Below are positions 35,370 to 44,534 of a stretch of 64,000 bases of DNA, in pieces. Location of the stretch: positions 1 to 64,000 of the forward strand of contig JABLXB010000005.1 in assembly GCA_013178305.1 (NCBI GenBank), written 5' to 3'. Every line of letters starts with the position of its first letter. Position 1 is the first letter of the stretch. The translations under genes were made by a program, and so were the position numbers. The notes under the pieces were generated by a model. The model was not told the DNA's origin, did no database searches, and saw nothing but the letters and a program-made list of their open reading frames with translations. The DNA is from Bacillota bacterium (GTDB lineage Bacteria > Bacillota > Sulfobacillia > JABLXB01).

Positions 35370-35387
35370 ACAATAGGTAAACCCTCG

Positions 35388-35828
35388 ATGCCTACGCCTG
35401 AACTCGATCTGGTCGCCTTCAAGCCCGGGGACAACACGCTACTAATAATCGAGGTCAAGTCTTACCTGGATTCTCCTGGGGTCAAGTACGAAGATGCCTG
35501 CAAAACATACAATAGCCTGAACGGCCGGTACAAGTTGTTTAGCTATGAACGCTACCGCCAAATAGTGACACGGCGGTTGCTCGATCTGTTTACCCGGGAT
35601 GGGCTCGTCACAGGAGGCGTCACTGTTCAATACGTCCTTGTTGCGGGCAAGGTCTATAGATCTGACGAGCCAAGGATACGCGCTTACTTCGAACAACGCG
35701 GCTGGGTGTTGGTTGGTCCCAGTGAGGTGGCCGATTCTATTCGCGCACTGGCCAAGAAGCGGTGGGAAGACAGTGTGCCGATGATGGTGGTCAAAATCCT
35801 GAATCAGAACCCTCCAGTACTGACCTAG
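35388..35828 (+). CDS. PD-(D/E)XK-like protein, probably 5'-truncated
   Basis: 146 residues. ELDLVAFKPGDNTLLIIEVKSYLDS has the D ... ExK spacing of restriction-type nucleases (D near residue 6, E and K in IIEVK), but the N-terminal helix that normally precedes the Asp is missing because the transposon side begins immediately upstream. The remainder (YDACKTYN-like helix, VQYVLVAGKVYRSDEPRIRA) fits a small nuclease core. No ribosome site precedes ATG 35388. Likely a gene cut by the transposon; a reduced protein cannot be excluded. Confidence 0.45.
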   Translation: MPTPELDLVAFKPGDNTLLIIEVKSYLDSPGVKYEDACKTYNSLNGRYKLFSYERYRQIVTRRLLDLFTRDGLVTGGVTVQYVLVAGKVYRSDEPRIRAYFEQRGWVLVGPSEVADSIRALAKKRWEDSVPMMVVKILNQNPPVLT

Positions 35829-36319
35829 CAGGGCTTTGTCCCTCGAAACGGGACGGCCGCATTGGGTGGTCCACATTTGGGCTCGCAAAAACGTTGTCCA
35901 TGCCCCTGGGCCGGGCACGGTTCAGTCCACTGGGGTTCGGCCTAAACCAAGCGCTTTACCTAGCCATGTCTCACGATCTCAACTAAGAACTGCCCGCAGA
36001 CCCCCTCTCCGACCTAGCCCTTGCCTCCGAAGGGATGCTGATTGGTTGGAGCCTCGCATGTGTTTCGAATTACCCGGGCCGAAACCGCCGAACTGTGTAG
36101 ACTGGGGCCAGGCAAGCCGGCCGCCTTCTGGCCAGGCTTGTCAGGGATGAAAAACTGAGACAAAATGGCCCGAGAAAAGGATCTTGATATGATTGCCGGT
36201 CATTGATATGGCCGCGGCTATGAGGCTTATGATCGGAGTCACGTGTGACTGTCCAGAAAGAGGAAAATCCCAGGGTGTTCAGAATTGGTTGACGAAAGAG
36301 ACCCGTATCGGAGGGCGGC
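35829..36319. other. gene-free interval before the SIR2 operon
   Basis: About 490 bp with no convincing coding frame, repeat or RNA. GGAGGGCGGC just before 36320 is the ribosome site of the SIR2 gene. I see no clear promoter. Confidence 0.5.
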
Positions 36320-38350
36320 ATGAGCACTGTGGACGAGGCGTGGGCGCACACTGCACGCAAGTTCAAGAGGCTCATTCAAAGAGTGCTTGACGGTGTTGTC
36401 GTGCCGTTTTTGGGCGCTGGCGTTTCGTACTGTGCTGAATGTGAGGGCAAGCACATCGCGGATACTGGGGTGATGGCTTTTCGTGTTTGTAGGGAAGTAT
36501 ACCCAGATAAAGCGGCAAAGTGCAACAGAGATGGAAAAGAAAAATGCCCAGATCAGGCGAAATGCAGGTACCGTGGCTCCCTGGCGCATCTGTGTGAGGA
36601 GTACCTATTGAAGCACCCGGGGAACAATCGCGAGACCCTAGTGAGGAACATCTTGGAGATCCACAAATTCGACGACTTGTCTCCGCAACCCGCGCATCGG
36701 TACATCGCCTTCCTCGCTAGAGAAGGCCTGGTGGACGAAATCATCACTACCAACTTCGACACGTGCGTCTCAAGGGCGTACGAGCAGACTTTTTACGATG
36801 AGTACGAGCGTGCCGGGCAACCGTACAAGCTCATTTATTATTTGAACCATTACAGGGAGAAAGAGAAGAGCGATGGGTCGAGGGCTGCAGCGTACCCACA
36901 CCTGAAGGTATACCACACTAATGGGTGCGCCGACTGTCTGCGTCCAAACAAAGGCGCTGTGGTGGACGTGGAAGGGATCCTGCTGACCGAGCGGCAGCTG
37001 CAGGACTGGAGAAAACGACACTGGGCTAGGGACTTGCTCAAGGACAGGTTGAGATGCAAGACAATTGTCTTTTCCGGGTTTGGCAGCCCGGAACCGCAGG
37101 TTCGATTCACCGTCTTGCAGGTCATGGAAGAGATGTCGCCTGCAAATCACTCGGGTGACGAAGCCACTGCGACCTCTTCAGCATCGTCAGCGTGGGACAG
37201 GTCGAACGCGCTGTTCGTACATGCATTTGACGCGCTGACTTTCGAGCAGAAGCAGATGCTTGCGGCTTATGCCAGCGGCCACGGAGTGAAGTGCTCGGAG
37301 ACCGAGATCGTGAGCGAGGGCAACTGTTTCTTGGGTAGCGAAGTGTCCTTCTTTTCCGAACACCATTCACCAAGCAACAACGACGGGTGCGTTGGGAAGC
37401 AGGCGCTGCTGCCCATCATCGAGGTGAGTCAGCGCCGTGCCAAGACACAGTCCCAACTCCCAGCAGACTTGTTCTGGAACCGCGTCTATACGGCGGCGTT
37501 CTGGTGCCTCCTGCGGCGCGCGCTTGACGAAGGCTCGCCGTTCCACAGGTACTTGCAGGGGGTAAACCCTGCAAGCTACCCCCTGCTTCTTGATGTGATG
37601 GACTGGCTGCTGCCGCCGGACGGTCGGGGCCCGGGACGGGGGCCCTACTTTGGCAAGTATCCAGAGTTCCTCGACCTGAACGACCGCGGCATGACCCGAT
37701 TGTCCGAAGACCTGTGGTGGGTGCGACACCGTAGGTGCCCAAGGGGCCCAGACGTGGCCTGGTACGCTGCAGTCAGAGACAGGAACCTGCTCATCCCGGC
37801 GTATTTTGTGCTGCTCTATGTGGCTGCACAGGCATTTGCACGGGAACGTAGGCGTGGCGAGCGAGCGGCCTCTGGCGGCGGGGAGGCCGTAGAGCAGATG
37901 GATTGGAGAGAACTTCAGGGTCTGGTTGACCGCAAGAACGGTGTCGGGGTCTGGTTTCGACTGGCAAACGGCGGTTCCGTGGACGAAGGATACGTGCCGG
38001 TGTTCCTGGCCCATCCTGGATCCGCCTTCACTGATTGGGAGAGAGTTGATGGGTTTCCCCAGGACTGTTGTTGGGCGGTGCAGGTCGTCGTGGGGCAGTG
38101 GTCCAAGCCTCGGGAAGTCAGGATTCTTGTGCCCTGTCACGAGAGTGTCTCGGAGGACGATCCGAACGTGAATTCGGCTGAAGTAGGCCTGGCGACGGTG
38201 TACCAGGTGTCTCTCACTGATGTCGTTCGGTCGGCTGGTTACGGTGGTCTGTCGGAGAAGATCAGGGATCGGCTCCTTAACGCTGCAGACACCACATATC
38301 GCGGACGAGTGAGGGTGGCCGACAGAGCAGAACGTCGCTGGAGGCGATGA
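36320..38350 (+). CDS. SIR2-domain effector of a Lamassu/ABC-3C-like defence system
   Basis: 676 residues. The N-terminal third is SIR2-like: VVPFLGAGVS (residues 27-36, the NAD GAGxS motif), IITTNFDTCV (141-150, the TTNxD motif), a YHTNG at 198-202 where SIR2 proteins carry the catalytic His-Gly, and IVFSGFGSPEPQ (249-260). Defence SIR2 domains usually deplete NAD+ once triggered. A Cys cluster (38, 41, 57, 68, 76, 82, then 203, 206) may bind zinc and is unusual. The 400-residue remainder is unassigned and probably contacts the partners. Its stop overlaps the next start (ATGA), and that gene overlaps the SMC-like ATPase. Confidence 0.78.
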   Translation: MSTVDEAWAHTARKFKRLIQRVLDGVVVPFLGAGVSYCAECEGKHIADTGVMAFRVCREVYPDKAAKCNRDGKEKCPDQAKCRYRGSLAHLCEEYLLKHPGNNRETLVRNILEIHKFDDLSPQPAHRYIAFLAREGLVDEIITTNFDTCVSRAYEQTFYDEYERAGQPYKLIYYLNHYREKEKSDGSRAAAYPHLKVYHTNGCADCLRPNKGAVVDVEGILLTERQLQDWRKRHWARDLLKDRLRCKTIVFSGFGSPEPQVRFTVLQVMEEMSPANHSGDEATATSSASSAWDRSNALFVHAFDALTFEQKQMLAAYASGHGVKCSETEIVSEGNCFLGSEVSFFSEHHSPSNNDGCVGKQALLPIIEVSQRRAKTQSQLPADLFWNRVYTAAFWCLLRRALDEGSPFHRYLQGVNPASYPLLLDVMDWLLPPDGRGPGRGPYFGKYPEFLDLNDRGMTRLSEDLWWVRHRRCPRGPDVAWYAAVRDRNLLIPAYFVLLYVAAQAFARERRRGERAASGGGEAVEQMDWRELQGLVDRKNGVGVWFRLANGGSVDEGYVPVFLAHPGSAFTDWERVDGFPQDCCWAVQVVVGQWSKPREVRILVPCHESVSEDDPNVNSAEVGLATVYQVSLTDVVRSAGYGGLSEKIRDRLLNAADTTYRGRVRVADRAERRWRR

Positions 38351-39087
38351 CAGTGCAGCAGGCGGAAGAAGAGTTCGTTTCGGCGCAGACCGGCCCATGT
38401 GACGAATGGGGGAGGCTGAAGCAGTACCAAATTGCCATAGAGGACGGGTGGTTCGTGAAAGTCGAAGACCACAAGGAGTTCTTCGAGATCCGGGTGTACG
38501 CAAGTGACGTGGCTCTGGTGGTAGTAGTACACAGGGCATCGGATCAGAGTGGACCTCGTGACGGTGTTTGTTCGAGCTGGCACGATGTAAGGGACCTGGG
38601 CCCACTGCTGAGAAGCGTAAGCAGCTGCGCCGAGCAGGTGGGACTCGAACTCCCTTGCCATTGCGTGGTTTGTGTGGGGGAGGAAGGCAAGCTGCGCGAA
38701 GAAATCGAGAAAGCCGCATCGGACCAGGATTGGCACAGAGGGGCCTTCACGATTACCCCGGTTGCCGATGGTCGCGAGGCTTTGCAGGTTGCCGCCTACC
38801 TCCTGGGCGAGCTCCGCGGCGACGACCTTCGCAGTCGACTGGACCCGATTACCCCCAATGCCCTCGTCAGCAATCTGGATGACAGGATACGGTCTTCTGG
38901 TCCTGGTTCCCACCGGGATCTGCTCGAACTGGTGAAGGACGTGATCGTCGAGCAGGAAGGTCTGGGAGGCCGCCTGAAAACGGCTGGAGTCAGTCCTGAG
39001 GCCAGATTCAGGCACTGGGTCGACGAGCGCTGGGCTGTGATCGAGAAAGAAGGTGAGAGGCGTGACGAGCAGGATAAGCCGGGTTAA
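38347..39087 (+). CDS. middle component of the SIR2/ABC-ATPase defence system
   Basis: 246 residues with no catalytic motif that I recognise. It starts on the SIR2 gene's stop (ATGA) and ends inside the ATPase gene, so all three are translationally coupled. Size, position and helical, charged C-terminus (ARFRHWVDERWAVIEKEGER) fit the small middle protein of Lamassu type II and related ABC three-component systems (LmuC / DdmB), which bridges effector and ATPase. That assignment comes from context, not from sequence motifs. Confidence 0.6.
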   Translation: MTVQQAEEEFVSAQTGPCDEWGRLKQYQIAIEDGWFVKVEDHKEFFEIRVYASDVALVVVVHRASDQSGPRDGVCSSWHDVRDLGPLLRSVSSCAEQVGLELPCHCVVCVGEEGKLREEIEKAASDQDWHRGAFTITPVADGREALQVAAYLLGELRGDDLRSRLDPITPNALVSNLDDRIRSSGPGSHRDLLELVKDVIVEQEGLGGRLKTAGVSPEARFRHWVDERWAVIEKEGERRDEQDKPG

Positions 39088-41341
39088 GAGACTGACCGTT
39101 GACGGGGTGAAAGGGTTCGTGACCCCCACAACCGTCAACACAGATGCCGATATCGTACTGGTTGCAGGGGCAAACGGCTTTGGGAAGACAAGCCTGATCG
39201 ATGCGCTGTGCGTGGCGCTCACTGGTGTGCGCGACCCAGATCGGGAGCCCTTCCTCTGCAGCTTTGGGAGAGGTAGTGCCCCCCAGCCTGGGCAGATCAG
39301 GATGAGAACATCGGATTCGGAGCAGTCCAATTTTGAGTATATATTGGAGATACCAGCTGATGCGGGGGCCGTTCGCCCTTCCGACGATGGCGATGCGCCC
39401 TGGGCTCTCGCCACATCGGAGGAGAGACAGGTGGCCGTGCGGGCGAGTTTCTTCTATCAGGACGCACTGAACCGTCTGTTCGAGGAAGAGGATCCTCTCA
39501 TCCGGCTGGAGGATTACCTGCTTGGTGGCACGGCGAGCATTTCCACGATTCAGAGTGCGATCAAGGACGGAGTGAAATACCTGAACGCTAAGATTGGAGG
39601 ACTCAGGCTATCGAGGGATCTACCCACTGAACAGTAGGTCGAATCTCGCCGAATAGAGGCTGCCCGACAGTTTGAAGATGCCTGGCTGGCTGCGTCCCGG
39701 CTGTTGGAGAGAGTCGGCATGGAGCCTCCGGTTCTTGATTCGTTGCTTTTCGCTTCGCGGGCTGGTCTAAAGCAATCGTGGCCGAGGATACTCGCGAAAT
39801 CCGCCCAGAAATGCCTTACCTCCCTAGACGAGAAGGTAGCGGGGCCCGCTGGCGACGACCCGTTGAGCGCACTGCAGGCTATCAAGAGGTTTTGGGAACG
39901 CACACGGGGGCTCTTCCTGGAGACCGTTGCCTTGCGGGCTAGTCAGGCAGACTTGACTCAACTGTTGGGCGGGATCCTGGACGAGACCATCATTGTGTCA
40001 CCCGAGCGGATGGAGGCCAAACAGCGCGAATTAGATGACCTCCATCGTCAAGAGGCCGATGCCACGACCCATTTGAGCGAAATGCAGTCTCTGGAACGGC
40101 ACTTTCAGGATTGGTCGGGTTCGGGCGTCGGCCTCGAGGACGTGCTGAGGTCTATCCGGACAAACGGCCCTGCCTGGTCATTGCTGCCCCAGTGCTCGGA
40201 TCCGTTCATGCAGCCGCCAGAGGCCGTCGTCAACTGGGTCAAGGCGGCGGTGTCTGCGCTCGATTCAGGGGGCGTCCCTGCCGATGATACGTTATCGCAA
40301 TGGTTGGTGCAGGTCAGGGACACCCGAATGAGGCTTGGAGCCGAGAAAGCCCGGCTTTCAGGGGAGATCGATCGGATCTCGAGGTCGGTCAGCGCTTCCA
40401 GACGCCTGCACGACGCCAGTGAGAGACTGCCCAACCTTCGTGCCATTCTTGCAGACATTGCCGCTGGAGGACGCGAGGAGGTACCTGGACGGGATCTAGC
40501 CGAGATGGTGTCGTCCGGAGCAGCTGCCCAACCTGTTCTTGACAGCGCGCCAATCGATGGGGTTATTACCAGTGTCAACCGGTGGATCGAAATCGAGCGG
40601 CAGGCTCTGGACAGAGAGGAAACGCTGCGGAGAGACGATCGATACAACAGAATTAAGACCACCGCGGAAGAGCTTGCCCGTGCGATGGACAGAGAGACCG
40701 GCAAGCAAGGCGTGCTCGTTAACATGGGACTTGTGCCACCGGATGTGCGGGAGCAATTTTCGCGAGATGTGAACTATGTCTTGGGCCACCTCAGAAATGT
40801 GGATGGAGTGCTACCGGTCAATCTCTACCAAGGTAGGTCATCATCAAGAGGGAAGACCGCCCCATGGGAGGTCAGAACGAACGATGGCAGAGGCTTTTCA
40901 AGCCTTTCCTATGGTCAGAGAGTCCAGATTGCGGTCTCGATGGTCATTGCGCTGAACGCGGCGCTGCGTGATATCCTGTGGTTCGACGTGATTGCATTCG
41001 ACGATTTCACGTCGGCTCTTGATATGACAAACCTCCCAAGGCTCGCGACGCTGTTGCGGCGCATTGCTTACGGCGATGGGCAGGGCACGAATGGGGCGAC
41101 GAAAGCGTTTCGCAGGCAGATCTTTGTCGTAAGCCATCACGAGGACATGACTAACCGACTGCTAGACTTCCTGATCCCGCCGGAGGGTCATAGTCTCAGA
41201 GTGCTGAAGTTCGTGAATTGGACTCCTCGCAAGGGCCCCACCATTGAGGAGATGAGCATTCGAGCTGGAGCTTCGGCCAGCCGGGCAAAGGAGAAACTTC
41301 AACGACTGCTCGCGAGGCGGCTGGAGCGGGAATTTGCCTAG
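39062..41341 (+). pseudogene. SMC/RecF-like ABC ATPase with in-frame amber codon
   Basis: About 760 codons. Head 1: VLVAGANGFGKTSLIDALCV (Walker A). A long helical arm follows. Head 2: GFSSLSYGQRVQIAVSMVIAL (ABC signature LSYGQ), DVIAFDDFTSALD (Walker B), and IFVVSHHEDM (H-loop). A TAG at 39635-39637 falls in the first part of the arm (..DLPTEQ-stop-VESRRIEAAR..) with no change of frame before or after, so the full protein needs readthrough or reversion. It fits LmuB/DdmC, the SMC sensor of Lamassu. GTG 39062 (or 39053) overlaps the middle gene. Confidence 0.75.
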
Positions 41342-41423
41342 ATTCAAGCCCGGTGAGGGCCCGCGGCGCATCCGGGGACGCGCTGCAAGCGACTGCCTGG
41401 CCCGTGCGAAGGGCAGTTCCCCC

Positions 41424-44400
41424 TTATGCGTAGTTGGCCGCAGCCTCGATGGTGCGTGCGACCTCTCCAGGTCCAGATGCCACGGCGTAGAGCCAGCGCC
41501 CGTAGATCCCTTCGGCGTTCACGGCGTTCACCCAGCGCAGCGCGGCCTGTGCCTTGACCTCCTTCAGCTCGTCATAACCCTTGGTCTCCAGGATGAGGTG
41601 GCGGAGGGGTTCCCCCTTTAAGCGGATAATAAAGTCAGGAACGTAGTCGTGCATCTGACCGTTGTGCAGGTAGGGGATGGCAAATCCGAGGCCGGCGTTC
41701 TTGGCGAACGCATCTACCATTTCGTGCCTGTCTATAACGTATGCCGAGCACTGCTCCCAAACCTTCGTGTCCAGCACAACGTAGTTGAGATGACACCGGG
41801 CAGCCTCCCGGACGTCGCGGCTTGTCCAGAAGTCCACCTCTGCCGTTGAACCGGGGCCGCGGCTAGCCTCGTACCTCGGGACCTCCGGGGTCTCACCCAG
41901 CGACACGTCGGGCTTGATGGCCTCCATCAGGCGTTCGATTACCCACCCGTAATACGGTGAGAGGAATACGTCCGTGACCTCGGCGGGACGGATGGGTACG
42001 ACCTTGTCCTGCAAATAGCGCCTGACCACCCCGACCATCTGCGGAAACAGGACGTGTGTGGGTATCTCACACGACGGCTGGCTAGCATAGACTCGCGTCA
42101 GTTCGCCGGCGAGTTCGAAGACCAGCTCCTGGAACCGGTGACCCGCCCGGAACGGGTTGAGGTCGACCGTCTCGATCCTGCCGGGGCCCGAGAGGGAAGG
42201 GCGGCCCTTGTTGCTGGGCACGCCGGCCTTCACTTCGACCTCGGGAGGGATCCGCGTTGGATCCAGGGTCAGCCGGGCCACTGAGTCCCAGTCGACTGTT
42301 ATCCTGTTGCGGATGGACTGGTAGTACGCCTCAACCCTGGGAAACCTGATCTCGTAGGCAGCCTTGGCCGCCAATGCGCATACGTGATGGCGTTTGACAG
42401 GGGGCTGAACTGTGCCTTTGTTCTCCTTGAACGGGATGACTTCGAACGGCACGCCGAAGACCTTCGCGACCTCCTCAGTGAGCAGCCCTCGCCCATCGAG
42501 ATCATACCTAGAACGTCTCAGCCCTCGCCCGACCACCTGCTCGCACAGGAGCTGCGACATGAACGGTCGCAGCCCTATGATATGGGTGACGGTCTTGCAG
42601 TCCCAACCCTCCGTGAGCATCCCTACACTCACGATGCACCTGATATCGCGGCCTGGCGGATGCAGGGGCCTCCCAAGCTTCTTTGCGAGATCCTCGAAGC
42701 CTTCCGGGTATATGGGCCTTCCCTGGCGGTCCGCAGGCCACTCCGTCTTGCCTACGGTGTCCAGGGTGAACCTCATCCACCGTGCCTCGTCAGACTTAGC
42801 CTCCCCGCTGTCGGTCTCGTGGACTACCTTGGAGTCGACCCGGATCGTGTTCAAGACTCCGTTCTCGTTGTGGAAGCCTCCAATGCTTGCCCGCGCAACG
42901 CCCACCGGTGGGCGATCTTCGGCCAACCACTCGTACACCGTCTTCGCGATCCTCGTGTTCTTGCACACGATGATGAATACCGGAGGACGTGGGTCGCCCG
43001 ATTCCCTCCATTCGAGAAGAGTCTCCTCCCAGAGACCGGCAAGCATGGCGATCGGGGTGTTGGCGTACTTGAGGATGGCTTCGGGCTTGGGGCCACCCTT
43101 CTTCCCGCCCCGTTCGGCCGGCGTGAGCTTAGGCAGGATCCATCGCCAGATGTTGAAGTACCCCGAGATTGGGGCCCCCGTAGTGTCCCGGACGGCGAAT
43201 TGGGGGACTTTCACCAGGCCCGACTCGATCGCGTCGGTGAGCCCGAAGTCGCTCACCACCCACGGAAACGCTCGGTTGGTGTCGCGCCCGACTCGCCCGA
43301 GATAGTAAGGGGTGGCGGAGAGATCGACGCACATGTTGATCCCCCGCACCCTGTGGACGCGGTCAAGACCTTCTATCCAAACCGTCGCTTCCTTGAAGAA
43401 CTCCTCGCCCTCGTCCTCCTCGCCGAACACGTCCCGTTCGGACTCGTCCGCTTCGGATCGCCTGATCCGGTAAGCGTGGTGCGCTTCGTCGTTGAATACG
43501 AGGATATTCTGCTTTCCCCCGACTTCGCGGCCCAGCACCCTGTTGACCAGGGAGGTATCGCTCTCAACGTATTTGACTGACTCGACGTGGACCTTCTTCA
43601 GGTTGCCGTGCCTGTCTTTCTCCTCGCTCAGAATGGTGAGGAGGTCGGCAGCGACCTGCCTGTTCAGCTCCGCCAGGGTGAGATAGCGCCTTCCGCGCGC
43701 TGTTGTCGTCTCCGGTCCTATTGTGATTGTCTCCCTGAGCCTGACGGGCACGCCGGCTCTGGTAACTCTGGCGCCCACCCCACCGACATGCACGCCCTGC
43801 GGCTCGAACGCGTGCCAGTTAGTCACGAGTACTCTGCCCTTGGTCAGGTCGGCCATGAGATGCCGGGGGACGAGGTCGCGCGTGCGGTATAGACTGGCCT
43901 CACCTTCGGCCGGGTCCAACTCGCGCAGCCTGTTCCGTATAGTCACGTTTGGGCAAACGACCAGCACTACGTCGGAAAACCGCGGGTCGCCCCTGTCATT
44001 GACCTTGTTCAAAATGCTCCACGCTGCCAGCATGCCCATGACCGTCGTCTTGCCTGTCCCTGTGGCCATCTTGCAGGCATAGCGACTGAAAGGCTTGTAC
44101 CCGCTGGCCTTCTGTTCGTCGCCTGGTTCGTCGAGGGGCACATCGATACCCTGGAGAAAATCGGATCTTGCTTCCGTGAGGAAGATGATGGTTTCGGCCG
44201 CCTCGAGCTGGGCATAGAAGAGGCGGTGTTCCCGCCCCTCGCGGCGCCAATAGTTCAGCAATTCGAGTGTTGTACGAGTCACCCCGGGCCAGCCCTGGCT
44301 GCGCCATTCCTTCATTCGCTGCCGGATCATGTTAACCAGGGGAATCTCGACCCACTGACTGTGAGCTTCGTGCTCTGCATCCGTGCCTGGGGCAGCCGGG

Positions 44401-44534
44401 TCTCGGTAGAAGTAACCGGCCGGTCTGCGTCCCGGCCTCCTTTCAGCGGGAGCGCCTTCGCTTATGTACCAGTGTTCAAGCGGCTCTTCGTAGGGGGAGT
44501 TGAGTATTGGCTGGGGGACCTCGTAGCTGCTCAT
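41424..44534 (-). CDS. type III-like restriction enzyme, helicase-nuclease (Res)
   Basis: 1036 residues of the BPTD_3080-like type III Res family. SF2 helicase: CKMATGTGKTTVMGML (motif I), LVFNDEAHHAYR (II), VDLSATPYYLG (III), IVSVGMLTEGWDCKTVTHII and LLCEQVVGRGLRR (V and VI). The C-terminus has DYVPDFIIRLKGEPLRHLIL with ETKG, a PD-(D/E)XK nuclease. With the Mod protein it would cut DNA lacking the methyl mark. GAGGAGG precedes ATG 44534, which overlaps the mod stop (ATGA). It converges on the SIR2/ABC operon. It appears intact. Confidence 0.92.
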   Translation of the reverse strand: MSSYEVPQPILNSPYEEPLEHWYISEGAPAERRPGRRPAGYFYRDPAAPGTDAEHEAHSQWVEIPLVNMIRQRMKEWRSQGWPGVTRTTLELLNYWRREGREHRLFYAQLEAAETIIFLTEARSDFLQGIDVPLDEPGDEQKASGYKPFSRYACKMATGTGKTTVMGMLAAWSILNKVNDRGDPRFSDVVLVVCPNVTIRNRLRELDPAEGEASLYRTRDLVPRHLMADLTKGRVLVTNWHAFEPQGVHVGGVGARVTRAGVPVRLRETITIGPETTTARGRRYLTLAELNRQVAADLLTILSEEKDRHGNLKKVHVESVKYVESDTSLVNRVLGREVGGKQNILVFNDEAHHAYRIRRSEADESERDVFGEEDEGEEFFKEATVWIEGLDRVHRVRGINMCVDLSATPYYLGRVGRDTNRAFPWVVSDFGLTDAIESGLVKVPQFAVRDTTGAPISGYFNIWRWILPKLTPAERGGKKGGPKPEAILKYANTPIAMLAGLWEETLLEWRESGDPRPPVFIIVCKNTRIAKTVYEWLAEDRPPVGVARASIGGFHNENGVLNTIRVDSKVVHETDSGEAKSDEARWMRFTLDTVGKTEWPADRQGRPIYPEGFEDLAKKLGRPLHPPGRDIRCIVSVGMLTEGWDCKTVTHIIGLRPFMSQLLCEQVVGRGLRRSRYDLDGRGLLTEEVAKVFGVPFEVIPFKENKGTVQPPVKRHHVCALAAKAAYEIRFPRVEAYYQSIRNRITVDWDSVARLTLDPTRIPPEVEVKAGVPSNKGRPSLSGPGRIETVDLNPFRAGHRFQELVFELAGELTRVYASQPSCEIPTHVLFPQMVGVVRRYLQDKVVPIRPAEVTDVFLSPYYGWVIERLMEAIKPDVSLGETPEVPRYEASRGPGSTAEVDFWTSRDVREAARCHLNYVVLDTKVWEQCSAYVIDRHEMVDAFAKNAGLGFAIPYLHNGQMHDYVPDFIIRLKGEPLRHLILETKGYDELKEVKAQAALRWVNAVNAEGIYGRWLYAVASGPGEVARTIEAAANYA

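Larger units (their letters stand above)
32220..35390 (+). mobile_element. decayed three-gene transposon (zinc-ribbon / DDE transposase / AAA ATPase)
   Basis: The zinc-ribbon gene, Mu/IS21-like DDE transposase and ExeA/TniB-like ATPase lie head to tail and are each broken by a shift. The limits are approximate. The right side carries two GCAAGACA repeats (35346, 35362), suggesting Tn7-like arrays of transposase sites; I could not match them convincingly on the left. Bases 32152-32410 hold the leftward gene's promoter and nothing else clear. Confidence 0.6.

Noticed and set aside
37367-38719. 450-codon open frame on the minus strand
   Set aside because: It is antisense to the SIR2 and middle genes, has no recognisable motif or ribosome site, and has the Arg/Pro/Ser-rich composition of a GC-rich shadow frame.
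38239-39414. 391-codon open frame on the minus strand
   Set aside because: Antisense to the middle component and the ATPase head, whose Walker A motif lies on the plus strand; no family features.
42384-43580. 398-codon open frame on the plus strand
   Set aside because: Antisense to the Res helicase core with all its motifs; shadow frame.
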